From NCBI GenBank assembly GCA_020350865.1, contig CP070726.1, forward strand, positions 2,163,226 through 2,173,147: a DNA stretch of 9,922 nt, in the 5' to 3' direction. The notes below the pieces were generated by a model. It made no database searches and had not been told where the DNA came from. It saw nothing but the letters and a program-made list of their open reading frames with translations. This DNA is from Thermoplasmata archaeon (GTDB lineage: Archaea > Thermoplasmatota > Thermoplasmata > GCA-020350865). Below, piece by piece: positions 1-6,433 of this stretch. Numbering within the stretch: position 1 is the stretch's first letter; the number at the start of each line of letters is the position of its first letter. A program made the translations under genes and the position numbers.

Positions 1-2
1 AC

Positions 3-632
3 AACGAGCCCACCATATGGTACGAATTCGTGTACGACGCCTCAAGGTATCTGAAAAAGAAGGGACTCTTCAATGTCTTCATCAGCAACGGCTATATCGA
101 GCACCAGCCCTTCACGGAGCTTGCACCTTTCATCGATGCCGTGAACATCGATATCAAGGCCTTCAGCGACGAGTTTTACGCCAAGATATCAAGGGCGCAT
201 CTCAAACCGGTTCTGGACACATGCCGCCTGGCAAAGGAGATGGGTGTGCACATCGAGCTGTCCTATCTGCTCGTGCCTCCCCTAAATTCCAAGCCAGAAG
301 AGATTGCGCGCCTTTCCAAATGGATCTTCAGTACCCTGGGCAAGGATACGCCTTTGCACTTCCTCCGTTTTTTCCCGGCCCACAGGTTGACCGATATTCC
401 AGCTACATTGAAAGAGGAACTCCTCTCTGCAAAACATATAGCGAAAATGGAAGGATTGAACAACGTGTACATCAACAACCTCCCCGGAGGCAGGTATCAG
501 GACACCTACTGCCCGAACTGCGGGGAGATCCTTGTTACCAGGGAGGAATTTCGCACCATCATGAACCGAGCAGCCAGCGGGAAATGCCCCAAATGCAAAA
601 CCGAGGTGCTCATGGTCATGGGAAAAAAATAG
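3..632 (+). CDS. amrS: AmmeMemoRadiSam system radical SAM enzyme, C-terminal part (5' partial)
   Basis: The reading frame is open from base 3 with no true start: it reads NEPTIWYEFVYDASRYL at once, which is internal sequence of the PflA-like radical SAM family (COG1180). The GTG at 30 is internal. The N-terminal part with the CxxxCxxC iron-sulfur motif lies outside the window. Visible are the later TIM-barrel strands (FNVFISNGYI, VNIDIKAF, HIELSYLLVP, LHFLRFFP) and a C-terminal zinc-ribbon tail with CPNC and CPKC pairs preceded by NLPGGRYQDTYC, which is typical of the AmmeMemoRadiSam subfamily. That subfamily usually occurs with Memo-like and AMMECR1-like genes, which could lie upstream. The reaction catalysed is not established from sequence. 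The family call is firm; the symbol rests on the C-terminal ribbon and the NEPT segment. Confidence 0.85.
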   Translation, partial: NEPTIWYEFVYDASRYLKKKGLFNVFISNGYIEHQPFTELAPFIDAVNIDIKAFSDEFYAKISRAHLKPVLDTCRLAKEMGVHIELSYLLVPPLNSKPEEIARLSKWIFSTLGKDTPLHFLRFFPAHRLTDIPATLKEELLSAKHIAKMEGLNNVYINNLPGGRYQDTYCPNCGEILVTREEFRTIMNRAASGKCPKCKTEVLMVMGKK

Positions 633-732
633 AGGGGGGATTGCGCACCACGAGGAAAAGTCCCGAACAACCCACCCCGAAATCTAGGTAGCGGATGGTG
701 AAAGCTGGCGTTTTGATTCTCAATTCTCATAG

Positions 733-762
733 GGTGTATCACAGGAAAGGAGCCTGTACACC
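733..762 (+). other. strong RNA hairpin
   Basis: GGTGT (733-737) pairs with ACACC (758-762), and ACAGG (741-745) pairs with CCTGT (753-757). This leaves a 3-base bulge on the 5' side and a 7-base loop, AAAGGAG. A 10-bp stem in a gene-free region suggests structured RNA. There is no T-rich tail, so it is not an obvious terminator. Confidence 0.5.
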
Positions 763-831
763 TCTTCCCAACTGTAGTGTTCTTCTCCGGTCATTTTCTA
801 CCACCTTCAAATAGAAGGTAGATGTTCTTGG

Positions 832-839
832 TTTATATA
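832..839 (+). promoter_or_regulatory. TATA-like box of unknown target
   Basis: TTTATATA would place a transcription start near 860. That is 118 bases ahead of the mscS-like ATG, which has a closer box of its own. It may drive a small RNA, give a long-leader transcript of the potassium operon, or be fortuitous AT-rich sequence. Confidence 0.25.
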
Positions 840-946
840 CCTCAGGTACGGAGGGGTGAGCGAAAGTAAAAGAGAAATGCGTGCAAACACACCACTATGA
901 AGCACCAGACATTTCCAATCCGGCCCTCGATAATCTATCAGGAAAA

Positions 947-954
947 TTGATATA
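947..954 (+). promoter_or_regulatory. TATA box for the mscS-trkA-trkH operon
   Basis: TTGATATA is preceded by the purine-rich GGAAAA (941-946), a plausible BRE. Its centre is about 27 bases upstream of the ATG at 978, so the transcript would begin at or within a few bases of the start codon and be leaderless. No Shine-Dalgarno sequence precedes the ATG, which agrees. Confidence 0.6.
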
Positions 955-977
955 CCTCCTCATTATTCTACTATTAT

Positions 978-1934
978 ATGGAAGAGAGTTCCAGGAGGCT
1001 AGTTAAGCTTATCCTGGGTGAGGTCGCTCTCCTGTTCATTTTAGCGGCGCTGCTCACCTATTTGACGCGATTCGTGGGTGTTGGACCATTCGAGGAGATA
1101 TTGGCGAGGCTGATGACCCCGGCAGTTGTCGTGGTTTTTATTTTGATATCGACGATGCTCTTCATCTCTGTTCTGAGGCCCATTTTCGAAAAGTCCCTGT
1201 CCAAGTTCATGTCACAGTACGAGGTTCAATACACGTGGCAGATCATCAAATACTCGATATGGATCGCCTCACTTCTCATCCTGGCATTCCTTCTGATAGG
1301 CACCACCGTAAGTCTGAGCATCATAATAGGCATGGGCATTCTGTTTTTTATCCTGTTATACTACAAGGCCCTGATGAACTTTGCCGGCTGGCTCTACATA
1401 ATCTTTCACCACCACATAAAGCTGGGGGACATCATCGAGATCAACGGAATCAAGGGTAAAATCGTCGGAATAACCATGATGAACACGCTTCTGATAGAAA
1501 TAGGTGAGTTTCTCGATAAAAGGAGGCAGACAAACAGGACGATCATGATTCCAAACTCGTTTGTCTTCTCCAATCCCATATATTCCCTGTCAAAAGAGGA
1601 CATCCTTGTTTGGGACGAAATCAAAATCCTTCTTCCTGCAAAAACCGATTATCTGCTTGCCAAGGATATAGTTACCCAGGTGGTCAACAACATCGCCGGC
1701 CCGATTATGCGAAAACACAGGCAGGAGATGATTAAAAGCTCCTCCAATCCAGACAAGGTGCCATCTCAGCCAACAGTATTGATATCCATCGAACCCCAAG
1801 GCGTGTTGATTGGACTCACCTATTTCTGTCAGCAGTCAGAGCGTCCGGAGGTGCGCTCAGCAGTTGCTGAAAATATTTTAAGCGAGTTCAACAGGGAGGG
1901 AATCGAGCTCGCCCTATATTATCCTCAGACCTGA
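978..1934 (+). CDS. MscS-family mechanosensitive ion channel
   Basis: A 318-residue membrane protein. Hydrophobic helices are visible at about residues 10-30, 47-66, 92-108 and 111-131, followed directly by the MscS beta-domain signature IKLGDIIEINGIKGKIVGI at 147-165. IMIPNSFVFSNPIYS at about 190-204 is the usual family continuation, and a mixed alpha/beta C-terminal domain follows. MscS-type channels open when membrane tension rises on osmotic downshock and release solutes and ions. Here the gene is first in an apparent operon with TrkA-like and TrkH-like potassium uptake genes, so an osmotic role is likely. The last TM helix before the beta domain keeps glycines at 118 and 120 but lacks the full Ala/Gly pattern of E. 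coli MscS TM3, so conductance properties cannot be assumed. Its TGA stop overlaps the next possible ATG by one base. Confidence 0.88.
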   Translation: MEESSRRLVKLILGEVALLFILAALLTYLTRFVGVGPFEEILARLMTPAVVVVFILISTMLFISVLRPIFEKSLSKFMSQYEVQYTWQIIKYSIWIASLLILAFLLIGTTVSLSIIIGMGILFFILLYYKALMNFAGWLYIIFHHHIKLGDIIEINGIKGKIVGITMMNTLLIEIGEFLDKRRQTNRTIMIPNSFVFSNPIYSLSKEDILVWDEIKILLPAKTDYLLAKDIVTQVVNNIAGPIMRKHRQEMIKSSSNPDKVPSQPTVLISIEPQGVLIGLTYFCQQSERPEVRSAVAENILSEFNREGIELALYYPQT

Positions 1935-1948
1935 TGGTTGGAGTTATC

Positions 1949-3289
1949 ATGTACGTTGTCATAGGTGGGTATGGGGATGCAAGTCGATATTTGGGCAGAC
2001 TGCTTCGCTCTGAGGGACACGAAGTGGCCTTCATTGAGAGGGATTTGGCCATGGCCTCGGAGGCCAAAGGAATCGATGCACTTGTCGTGAACGGGGATGT
2101 ATGTGATCCCAATACCCTCAAGGATGCCGGAATTGAGAACAGCAGTTACTTCATAGGGATGGTAAAGGATGATAGCTCGAATATAACAAGCTGCTCCCTT
2201 GCCAATTATCACGGTTGCCAGACCATTGCCCGCATAAAAAATCCTTCTCTTGCCAGGGAAGCTGTCTCTCGCAGATACGCCAACATCGGCGTAGATTTTA
2301 CCTTATGCCCGCCGCTCATTGCCGCCTCCCAGATATCAAGGGTTTTCGCATTCCCCTCGAAAGTAAAGGAGATAAGAAAAAGGGGTTTAGAGGTCTTCCA
2401 TGTGGTTGTGGAGGCCGGTTCTTCCTGCTGTAAGGGTTCTCTATCCAATATCGGCTTGCCTAAGGGGGCGAAAATAGCATCGGTATTCAGAGGGGTGGAG
2501 CAGATACTTCCAGCAGATCCATTGACCCTTCAGGCCGAGGACGAGCTGTGCATTCTATTGGACAGTAGGGCCAAAATAAAGGACGTGGAGACATCACTTG
2601 GTCTGAAGATTAAACCCTATGGCGAGGTCAAGGATGTGTTTATCGCGGGAGCAACCGATATGGGCTTGACGCTAGCGCATAAACTGGTTGAATCGGATAT
2701 ATCCGTGGTCATCATGGAGATTTCCAAGGACAGAACCGAAAAAGCCGCAGCTCAGCTACCCACAGCCTCTGTGATACACTCGAATCCCCTGGGGCATGGA
2801 GTTCTGAAAAAGGAAAGCATTGAGCAGTTCGACGTGATGCTGGCCATGGGCTACAGCATGGAGAGGAACATACTCATTTCCGTTTTGGCAAAACACTTCG
2901 GGGTTCCAAGATCACTGGCTCTCGTGGACAGGATAGACCTGAAGGAATCGGTTGAAAAAACCCTGGTTGATGACACGGTTGTCCCCAACCTGCTGCTGGT
3001 CAAGACCATAATGAACCTCCTTAAAGGTAGCGATCCGCTGCGTAAGAAATCGATCTGGAATGAGGAGATTGACTTCCGTGAGATAAAAGTGGGTATCAAG
3101 ATGAGGGGGTTGGGCAAGGCCGTCAAGGAGTTCGCATCAGTCATAGATATGTTTCTAATTGTAGCGGTAGCAAAGGGGAAGGAAACCTTTGTTCCCCATG
3201 ACGATTACGTGCTCACCGAAGGAGACAGAATATTCCTCCTTTACCATCCCTCTGGCGCAAAGACAGTGAATAGATGGCTGGTGGGGTGA
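1949..3289 (+). CDS. trkA: TrkA-family potassium uptake regulator with two RCK units
   Basis: The protein has 446 residues from the preferred ATG at 1949. GGAG lies at 1940-1943, five bases ahead, and the product then starts MYVVIGGYG as TrkA proteins do. An in-frame ATG at 1934 overlaps the mscS stop and would add five residues. The order is RCK_N (1 to about 130), RCK_C (about 137-218), RCK_N (about 228-345) and RCK_C (about 370-446). The two-unit arrangement is that of classical TrkA, a cytosolic nucleotide-binding gating ring for TrkH. The glycine motifs are degenerate: GYGDAS in the first Rossmann unit lacks the last Gly, and GATDMG in the second has Thr for the middle Gly. Nucleotide preference therefore cannot be read from sequence. 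Only six bases separate its stop from the trkH start, indicating cotranscription and probable translational coupling. Confidence 0.9.
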   Translation: MYVVIGGYGDASRYLGRLLRSEGHEVAFIERDLAMASEAKGIDALVVNGDVCDPNTLKDAGIENSSYFIGMVKDDSSNITSCSLANYHGCQTIARIKNPSLAREAVSRRYANIGVDFTLCPPLIAASQISRVFAFPSKVKEIRKRGLEVFHVVVEAGSSCCKGSLSNIGLPKGAKIASVFRGVEQILPADPLTLQAEDELCILLDSRAKIKDVETSLGLKIKPYGEVKDVFIAGATDMGLTLAHKLVESDISVVIMEISKDRTEKAAAQLPTASVIHSNPLGHGVLKKESIEQFDVMLAMGYSMERNILISVLAKHFGVPRSLALVDRIDLKESVEKTLVDDTVVPNLLLVKTIMNLLKGSDPLRKKSIWNEEIDFREIKVGIKMRGLGKAVKEFASVIDMFLIVAVAKGKETFVPHDDYVLTEGDRIFLLYHPSGAKTVNRWLVG

Positions 3290-3295
3290 GAACAA

Positions 3296-4780
3296 GTGAG
3301 GTTGAAGGTGGTAATAGGGGCCATTGGGACCATCATCAAGTTCTTCTCCTTCGCCTTCCTTATTCCCACAATTCCTGCCCTGTACTTTTGGGAGATAGAA
3401 AGCACGCTGACCTATGTGCACATACCTTTCAACCTGGTGGTGTTTCTCTTCTGCTTTGGCCTCACCCTGTTATCGGGATTTTTGTTGGAGTTCATAGGAA
3501 GCAAGGAGGATTTCACTGACAAGGAGGGTTTCGCCATAGTCTCAGGCGGGTGGCTGGTTGTGGCCTTCTTTGCATCCCTTCCCTTCGTTTTGACTGAAAC
3601 GCTCCCCAACTTCGTTGACGGCTATTTCGAGGCCATGTCGGGCCTGACCACAACAGGGGCTACGGTTCTGCCCTATCCTCTGGAGGACCACCCTCAAAGC
3701 GTTCTTTTCTGGAGGGCCCTATTGCAGTGGCTCGGAGGGATGGGGATCATTGTTTTGAGTGTGGCTGTTCTCATACGCCTAACCCGGGGAGGACTGAGGC
3801 TGATCGAGGCGGAGGCTCCCGGCCCCTCCCTCCACAAGCTCAAACCGACCATCATGCAGACAGCCAAGCTGCTTTGGCTCGTATATGTCTTTTTCACCAT
3901 TGCGGAGGTCATTGCCCTGCTACTGTTGGGTGTGCCCCTCTATGAGGCTGTCTACCATGCCTTCACCACCATGTCCACAGGGGGTTTCTCCATTCACACC
4001 GACAGCATTGGCCACTATTCGGCACCCGTCCATTGGTTAATAATCGTGTTTATGATAATTGCCGGTACGAATTTCACACTCCACTACTACGCCCTGCAGG
4101 GAAAGGGGAGGGAATATTTACGGGATCCTGAATTCAGGTTCTATCTGGGCATGATCGGCATTGCAGGGGTCCTGATATTTCTCAATCAATTGGCTGCTGG
4201 GTCCGCAACTGGAGATACGGCCAGTGAATCCGCCTTTCAGACCGTGTCAATAATGACGACCACAGGATACACCACTGCAGATTACGACACCTGGCCCAGC
4301 TTTTCAAGGTTTTTGCTGCTTATGCTCATGTTTATGGGGGGATGCGCCGCCTCAACCAGCGGGGCCATGAAGCAGGTCAGAATGCTGCTCCTTTTGAAGA
4401 TGCTGAAAAAAAAGCTCATGCAGCTCCTCAATCCCCATGCCGTGATGCCCGTTCGTCTGGGAAAGACGGTTGTATCTGACCAAGACCTGCACACCATCAC
4501 CATGTTCTTCTTTGCCTACATACTCATCTTTATCCTATGTACGGCCGCCATGCTGGCCTTGGGCTTGGACATGATAACAGGGGCGTCTGCCACGGCCTCA
4601 TGCCTTGGCAACGTGGGGCCGGCCCTTGGCGGCGTGGGTCCCAGCTACAGCTATGCCTCCGTTCCCACGACGGGTAAGGTGATACTAGTGGTTTGCATGT
4701 GGCTGGGCAGGCTGGAGATATTCACAGCACTCATCTTATTTGTGCCCACAGCTTATAAAAGGGAGGCCTTTCTAGAGTAA
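3296..4780 (+). CDS. trkH: TrkH-family potassium transporter, pore subunit
   Basis: A 494-residue integral membrane protein starting with GTG, with the Shine-Dalgarno-like GGTGA at 3285-3289, six bases upstream and overlapping the trkA stop. All four pore loops of the TrkH/TrkG/KtrB superfamily can be seen: TTTGAT near residue 118, TTMSTGGFS near 224, MTTTGYT near 320 and CLGNVGP near 435, each between hydrophobic helices. The selectivity-filter glycine is present in each. Length matches TrkH (about 480-500) rather than shorter KtrB proteins. It imports potassium across the cytoplasmic membrane under control of the TrkA ring encoded just upstream. MscS upstream gives the opposite, release, function. 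The stop is 25 bases from the end of the convergent Roadblock gene. Confidence 0.93.
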   Translation: MRLKVVIGAIGTIIKFFSFAFLIPTIPALYFWEIESTLTYVHIPFNLVVFLFCFGLTLLSGFLLEFIGSKEDFTDKEGFAIVSGGWLVVAFFASLPFVLTETLPNFVDGYFEAMSGLTTTGATVLPYPLEDHPQSVLFWRALLQWLGGMGIIVLSVAVLIRLTRGGLRLIEAEAPGPSLHKLKPTIMQTAKLLWLVYVFFTIAEVIALLLLGVPLYEAVYHAFTTMSTGGFSIHTDSIGHYSAPVHWLIIVFMIIAGTNFTLHYYALQGKGREYLRDPEFRFYLGMIGIAGVLIFLNQLAAGSATGDTASESAFQTVSIMTTTGYTTADYDTWPSFSRFLLLMLMFMGGCAASTSGAMKQVRMLLLLKMLKKKLMQLLNPHAVMPVRLGKTVVSDQDLHTITMFFFAYILIFILCTAAMLALGLDMITGASATASCLGNVGPALGGVGPSYSYASVPTTGKVILVVCMWLGRLEIFTALILFVPTAYKREAFLE

Positions 4781-4805
4781 AAAATAGTACTTCTCTTTGA
4801 AAATA

Positions 4806-5222
4806 TCATCCCATAACGGCCTCGACCTTCTCCACGGTCTTGCGCAGTCCCTCGTCCATCAATACGGGGTCGTATCTCACGTTGGTTTGACACAGGAGCA
4901 AAGCTGTATTTCCTGACTTTGAGAGGATGATGTCGCAATCCTTGGCCTGGATTATCACCCTCTTGGGGATGCCTATTCTGTACTTGGTGCATATGCTCTT
5001 TGCTGCCCCCACAATGGTTGCGCTGAGAATCGCACAGGACTCCCGGATTTCTTTCGGGGTGGGTTTGGTCATATGGAAGGCCAGCAAAACACCGTCCCTT
5101 CTCACAACAGCCGCACAATCCACCCAATCAAAAACACTCATCTCGCTTAATATCTCCTTCAGCGCATCGGCTGTGGAATGTGTCTTGCGCCTCTGCAAGT
5201 CGTAGCCTTGCTGTAAATCCAA
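4806..5222 (-). CDS. Roadblock/LC7 domain protein
   Basis: A 138-residue soluble protein. The pattern is a helix (ALKEILSEM, residues 20-28), a strand and turn (CAAVVRRDGVLLAFHM, 36-51), a helix (about 58-78), and two strands (KRVIIQAKDCDIILSKSG and TALLLCQTN, 88-115), matching the Roadblock/LC7 fold. In archaea such small proteins are thought to work as dimers with small GTPases or in signalling and motility; no GTPase gene lies beside this one. The start is uncertain. The track's start is TTG at 5222 with no good Shine-Dalgarno sequence next to it. GGAG at about 5251-5254 is further upstream, and a CTG at 5237 is in frame, but no ATG is seen. The domain itself does not depend on which start is used. 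Confidence 0.8.
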   Translation of the reverse strand: MDLQQGYDLQRRKTHSTADALKEILSEMSVFDWVDCAAVVRRDGVLLAFHMTKPTPKEIRESCAILSATIVGAAKSICTKYRIGIPKRVIIQAKDCDIILSKSGNTALLLCQTNVRYDPVLMDEGLRKTVEKVEAVMG

Positions 5223-5284
5223 CTCGTTGTCACTCAGGATTCTACCCCTCTCCTTTTCTGATGTCTATTGCGAATGCTGATTTG

Positions 5285-5328
5285 GGGGAGAGTGCCGCGA
5301 AATAGGCTGGGGCGGCTATCCTCTCCCC
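5285..5328 (-). promoter_or_regulatory. GC-rich hairpin in the Roadblock gene leader
   Basis: GGGGAGAG (5285-5292) pairs perfectly with CTCTCCCC (5321-5328), and inside it GCCGC (5294-5298) pairs with GCGGC (5312-5316). This makes 13 bp with a small internal loop and a 13-base terminal loop. Two alternative helices compete for the same bases: GCTGGGG (5306-5312) with CCCCAGC (5325-5331), and GGGGCG (5309-5314) with CGCCCC (5331-5336). A transcript from the minus-strand TATA box at 5388-5397 would carry it in a leader of about 140 bases. Mutually exclusive helices fit a regulatory leader, but strand and function are inferred. Confidence 0.45.
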
Positions 5329-5387
5329 AGCGCCCCAATTACCCTCCCTTCTTCGTAACTTTAGGACACTTGAATTTATTTTAATTA

Positions 5388-5397
5388 TCGTATATAA
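5388..5397 (-). promoter_or_regulatory. possible TATA box for the Roadblock gene
   Basis: On the minus strand this reads CTTATATACG, predicting a transcription start near 5365 and a leader of about 140 bases. That is long for an archaeon, so a nearer promoter is possible; no better box was seen closer to the gene. Confidence 0.35.
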
Positions 5398-5563
5398 GAT
5401 TTTTTCCGTTGATTGGCCCGACATTTATTATATTGTTATTTATTCGAATTATTCTTAACTAAAAAGTAATTCCCGTCCATTTGCACCTGATCCGACATAT
5501 TTGTATCGTATGAAAAGAACTTGCACTGCTGGGATGGTTTCAATCGGTAACCTCAAAAGGCCA

Positions 5564-5587
5564 TATGTCCTTTGGGCATGTGACATA
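5564..5587. promoter_or_regulatory. inverted repeat ahead of the RimI-like gene
   Basis: TATGTC (5564-5569) and GACATA (5582-5587) form a 6-bp inverted repeat with 12 bases between arms. It ends four bases before the TATA-like box at 5591-5598. The position fits an operator site, but arms this short can occur by chance. Confidence 0.25.
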
Positions 5588-5590
5588 CGA

Positions 5591-5598
5591 TTAAAATA
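5591..5598 (+). promoter_or_regulatory. TATA-like box for the RimI-like gene
   Basis: TTAAAATA would place a transcription start around 5620. This supports the ATG at 5640 and argues against the upstream GTG at 5610, which would not be in the transcript. Confidence 0.4.
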
Positions 5599-5639
5599 CC
5601 TCAGTTGTTGTGCAGATAGGAGCTGATAACATCGATCAC

Positions 5640-6107
5640 ATGCAGCGGGAACTTACACTCCGGGGTTTTGAACGCACCGATTTGCCGGAGGTGATGGCAA
5701 TAGAGCGGCAGTGCTTCCCGCACCCGTGGTCCGAAAACATGTTCGAGGCCCTCTACATGATAGAGCCAAACGGATTCCATGTGGCTCTTCTGCAGGATAA
5801 TCTCGTGGGGTATGCCCTGACACTGATAGACCAGGGCTTCGGCCACGGAGAAAAGAGGAGCGCGGCCCACCTCCTTAATATTGCGGTGCAGCCAAAACAT
5901 CAGAGGAAAGGCATCGGAACAGAGCTTGTGAATGCAATAATTCCTTCTGCCAAAAATGCGGGCATGGGTCGCATCTATCTGGAGGTTCGGATTTCCAATG
6001 ATGTGGCAAAAGCCTTCTACACCAAACTGGGCTTTTCTGTGGTATCGCAAATCAGAGGGTTCTACGAAAATGAGGACGCCCTGGTGATGATCAAGGAGCT
6101 ATCCTGA
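5640..6107 (+). CDS. rimI: RimI-like GNAT family N-acetyltransferase
   Basis: A 155-residue GNAT protein. The N-terminus LRGFERTDLPEVMAIERQ followed by CFPHPW is characteristic of RimI/Ard1-type protein N-terminal acetyltransferases. The acetyl-CoA pyrophosphate loop is QRKGIG at about residues 89-94, preceded by strand LNIAVQP. NDVAKAFYTKLGF (about 119-131) is the next conserved motif, and the C-terminal FYENEDALVMIKEL matches the YY..EDA.vM ending of RimI. It probably transfers acetyl from acetyl-CoA to protein alpha-amino groups in the cytosol. The ATG at 5640 is preferred because family members start close to this point and the TATA-like box predicts a start near 5620; a GTG at 5610 would add ten residues. 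It appears to be transcribed alone. Confidence 0.85.
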   Translation: MQRELTLRGFERTDLPEVMAIERQCFPHPWSENMFEALYMIEPNGFHVALLQDNLVGYALTLIDQGFGHGEKRSAAHLLNIAVQPKHQRKGIGTELVNAIIPSAKNAGMGRIYLEVRISNDVAKAFYTKLGFSVVSQIRGFYENEDALVMIKELS

Positions 6108-6170
6108 GATGAAAAACGGGCAACGTTTTTCCCTCGCTTCTCTCACAATAATTGCTACACCATGACAAGG

Positions 6171-6178
6171 AATATAAG
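6171..6178 (+). promoter_or_regulatory. TATA box for the small four-cysteine gene
   Basis: AATATAAG is centred about 27 bases ahead of the ATG at 6202, predicting a leaderless transcript. A second AT-rich box, CATATATA at 6189-6196, is too close to the ATG to serve this start. Confidence 0.5.
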
Positions 6179-6201
6179 GGTTCAGTGACATATATACCCT
6201 A

Positions 6202-6372
6202 ATGAAGTGCGAGAACTGTCCTTTTTTCGTGGTGGAAGGTGTGGAGAACGACATGAGCTGGTGCAAGCTCTACAGCGCCGAGGCGCCGGTGGACGGATGC
6301 GAGGCAGAGAGGGATGCCTTTATCAAGCAGCAGGAGATGATGCAGTCGTACAGTGACAAGAGCCAGGAGTGA
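6202..6372 (+). CDS. small four-cysteine protein, 56 residues
   Basis: The frame begins MKCENCPFF and ends SYSDKSQE, with TGA at 6370-6372. Cysteines lie at 3, 6, 21 and 33: a CxxC pair, then two single cysteines in MSWCKLY and VDGCEAE. The arrangement could hold a metal such as zinc or an iron-sulfur centre, or form disulfides. The C-terminal third is polar and helix-like. The gene sits between rimI and the convergent membrane-protein gene with its own promoter. Absence of a Shine-Dalgarno sequence is consistent with a leaderless transcript. I recall similar short Cys-containing proteins in euryarchaea but cannot assign a family. Codon use and the TATA spacing make it credible despite the length. 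Confidence 0.65.
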   Translation: MKCENCPFFVVEGVENDMSWCKLYSAEAPVDGCEAERDAFIKQQEMMQSYSDKSQE

Positions 6373-6433
6373 AAGTCAAACCTTCGAGCACAGGTCATGT
6401 AGAAAAAATGGCCCCTTTCTTATCCATTCGAAT

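Larger units (their letters stand above)
632..938 (+). ncRNA. candidate structured RNA, RNase P RNA-like (tentative)
   Basis: This gene-free stretch has several features recalling archaeal RNase P RNA, in the right order. GAGGAAAAGTCC at 652-663 differs from the conserved GAGGAAAGUCC by one extra A. CACAGGAAAGG at 740-750 resembles the CACAGAAA element. GCAAACACACC at 883-893 followed by GAAGCACCAG resembles the GGUAAACCCCACC...GAGCAAGGCC element. GAGGG (632-636) can pair with CCCTC (924-928) as a closing stem. A hairpin at 733-762 has 10 bp with a 3-base bulge, and a weaker one lies at 798-821. Against the call, I find no GGCUU-type partner for the P4 helix, and a TATA-like box (832-839) sits inside the region. 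The motif matches are by eye from memory. It could be a divergent or broken RNase P RNA, another RNA, or ordinary spacer. Confidence 0.27.
5223..5639. other. long intergenic region between divergent genes
   Basis: About 417 bases without a convincing gene separate the divergent Roadblock and RimI-like genes. The Roadblock side is GC-rich and holds a strong hairpin. The middle, about 5370-5470, is very AT-rich. The RimI side carries a short inverted repeat and a TATA-like box. The heptamer ATCGTAT occurs at 5387-5393 and 5505-5511 and inverted at 5585-5591. A 60-codon minus-strand ORF at 5242-5424 covers the hairpin but shows no family resemblance and is probably spurious. Confidence 0.6.

Noticed and set aside
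17..691. 224-codon ORF overlapping the radical SAM gene
   Set aside because: It is in a different frame, with low-complexity Arg/Gln/Pro composition, and the overlapping frame has clear family motifs.
5242..5424. 60-codon minus-strand ORF in the Roadblock upstream region
   Set aside because: It covers the GC-rich hairpin and the candidate TATA box, has no family resemblance, and its composition follows the structured DNA.
5601..6050. 149-codon minus-strand ORF opposite rimI
   Set aside because: It is a shadow; the plus strand encodes complete GNAT motifs.
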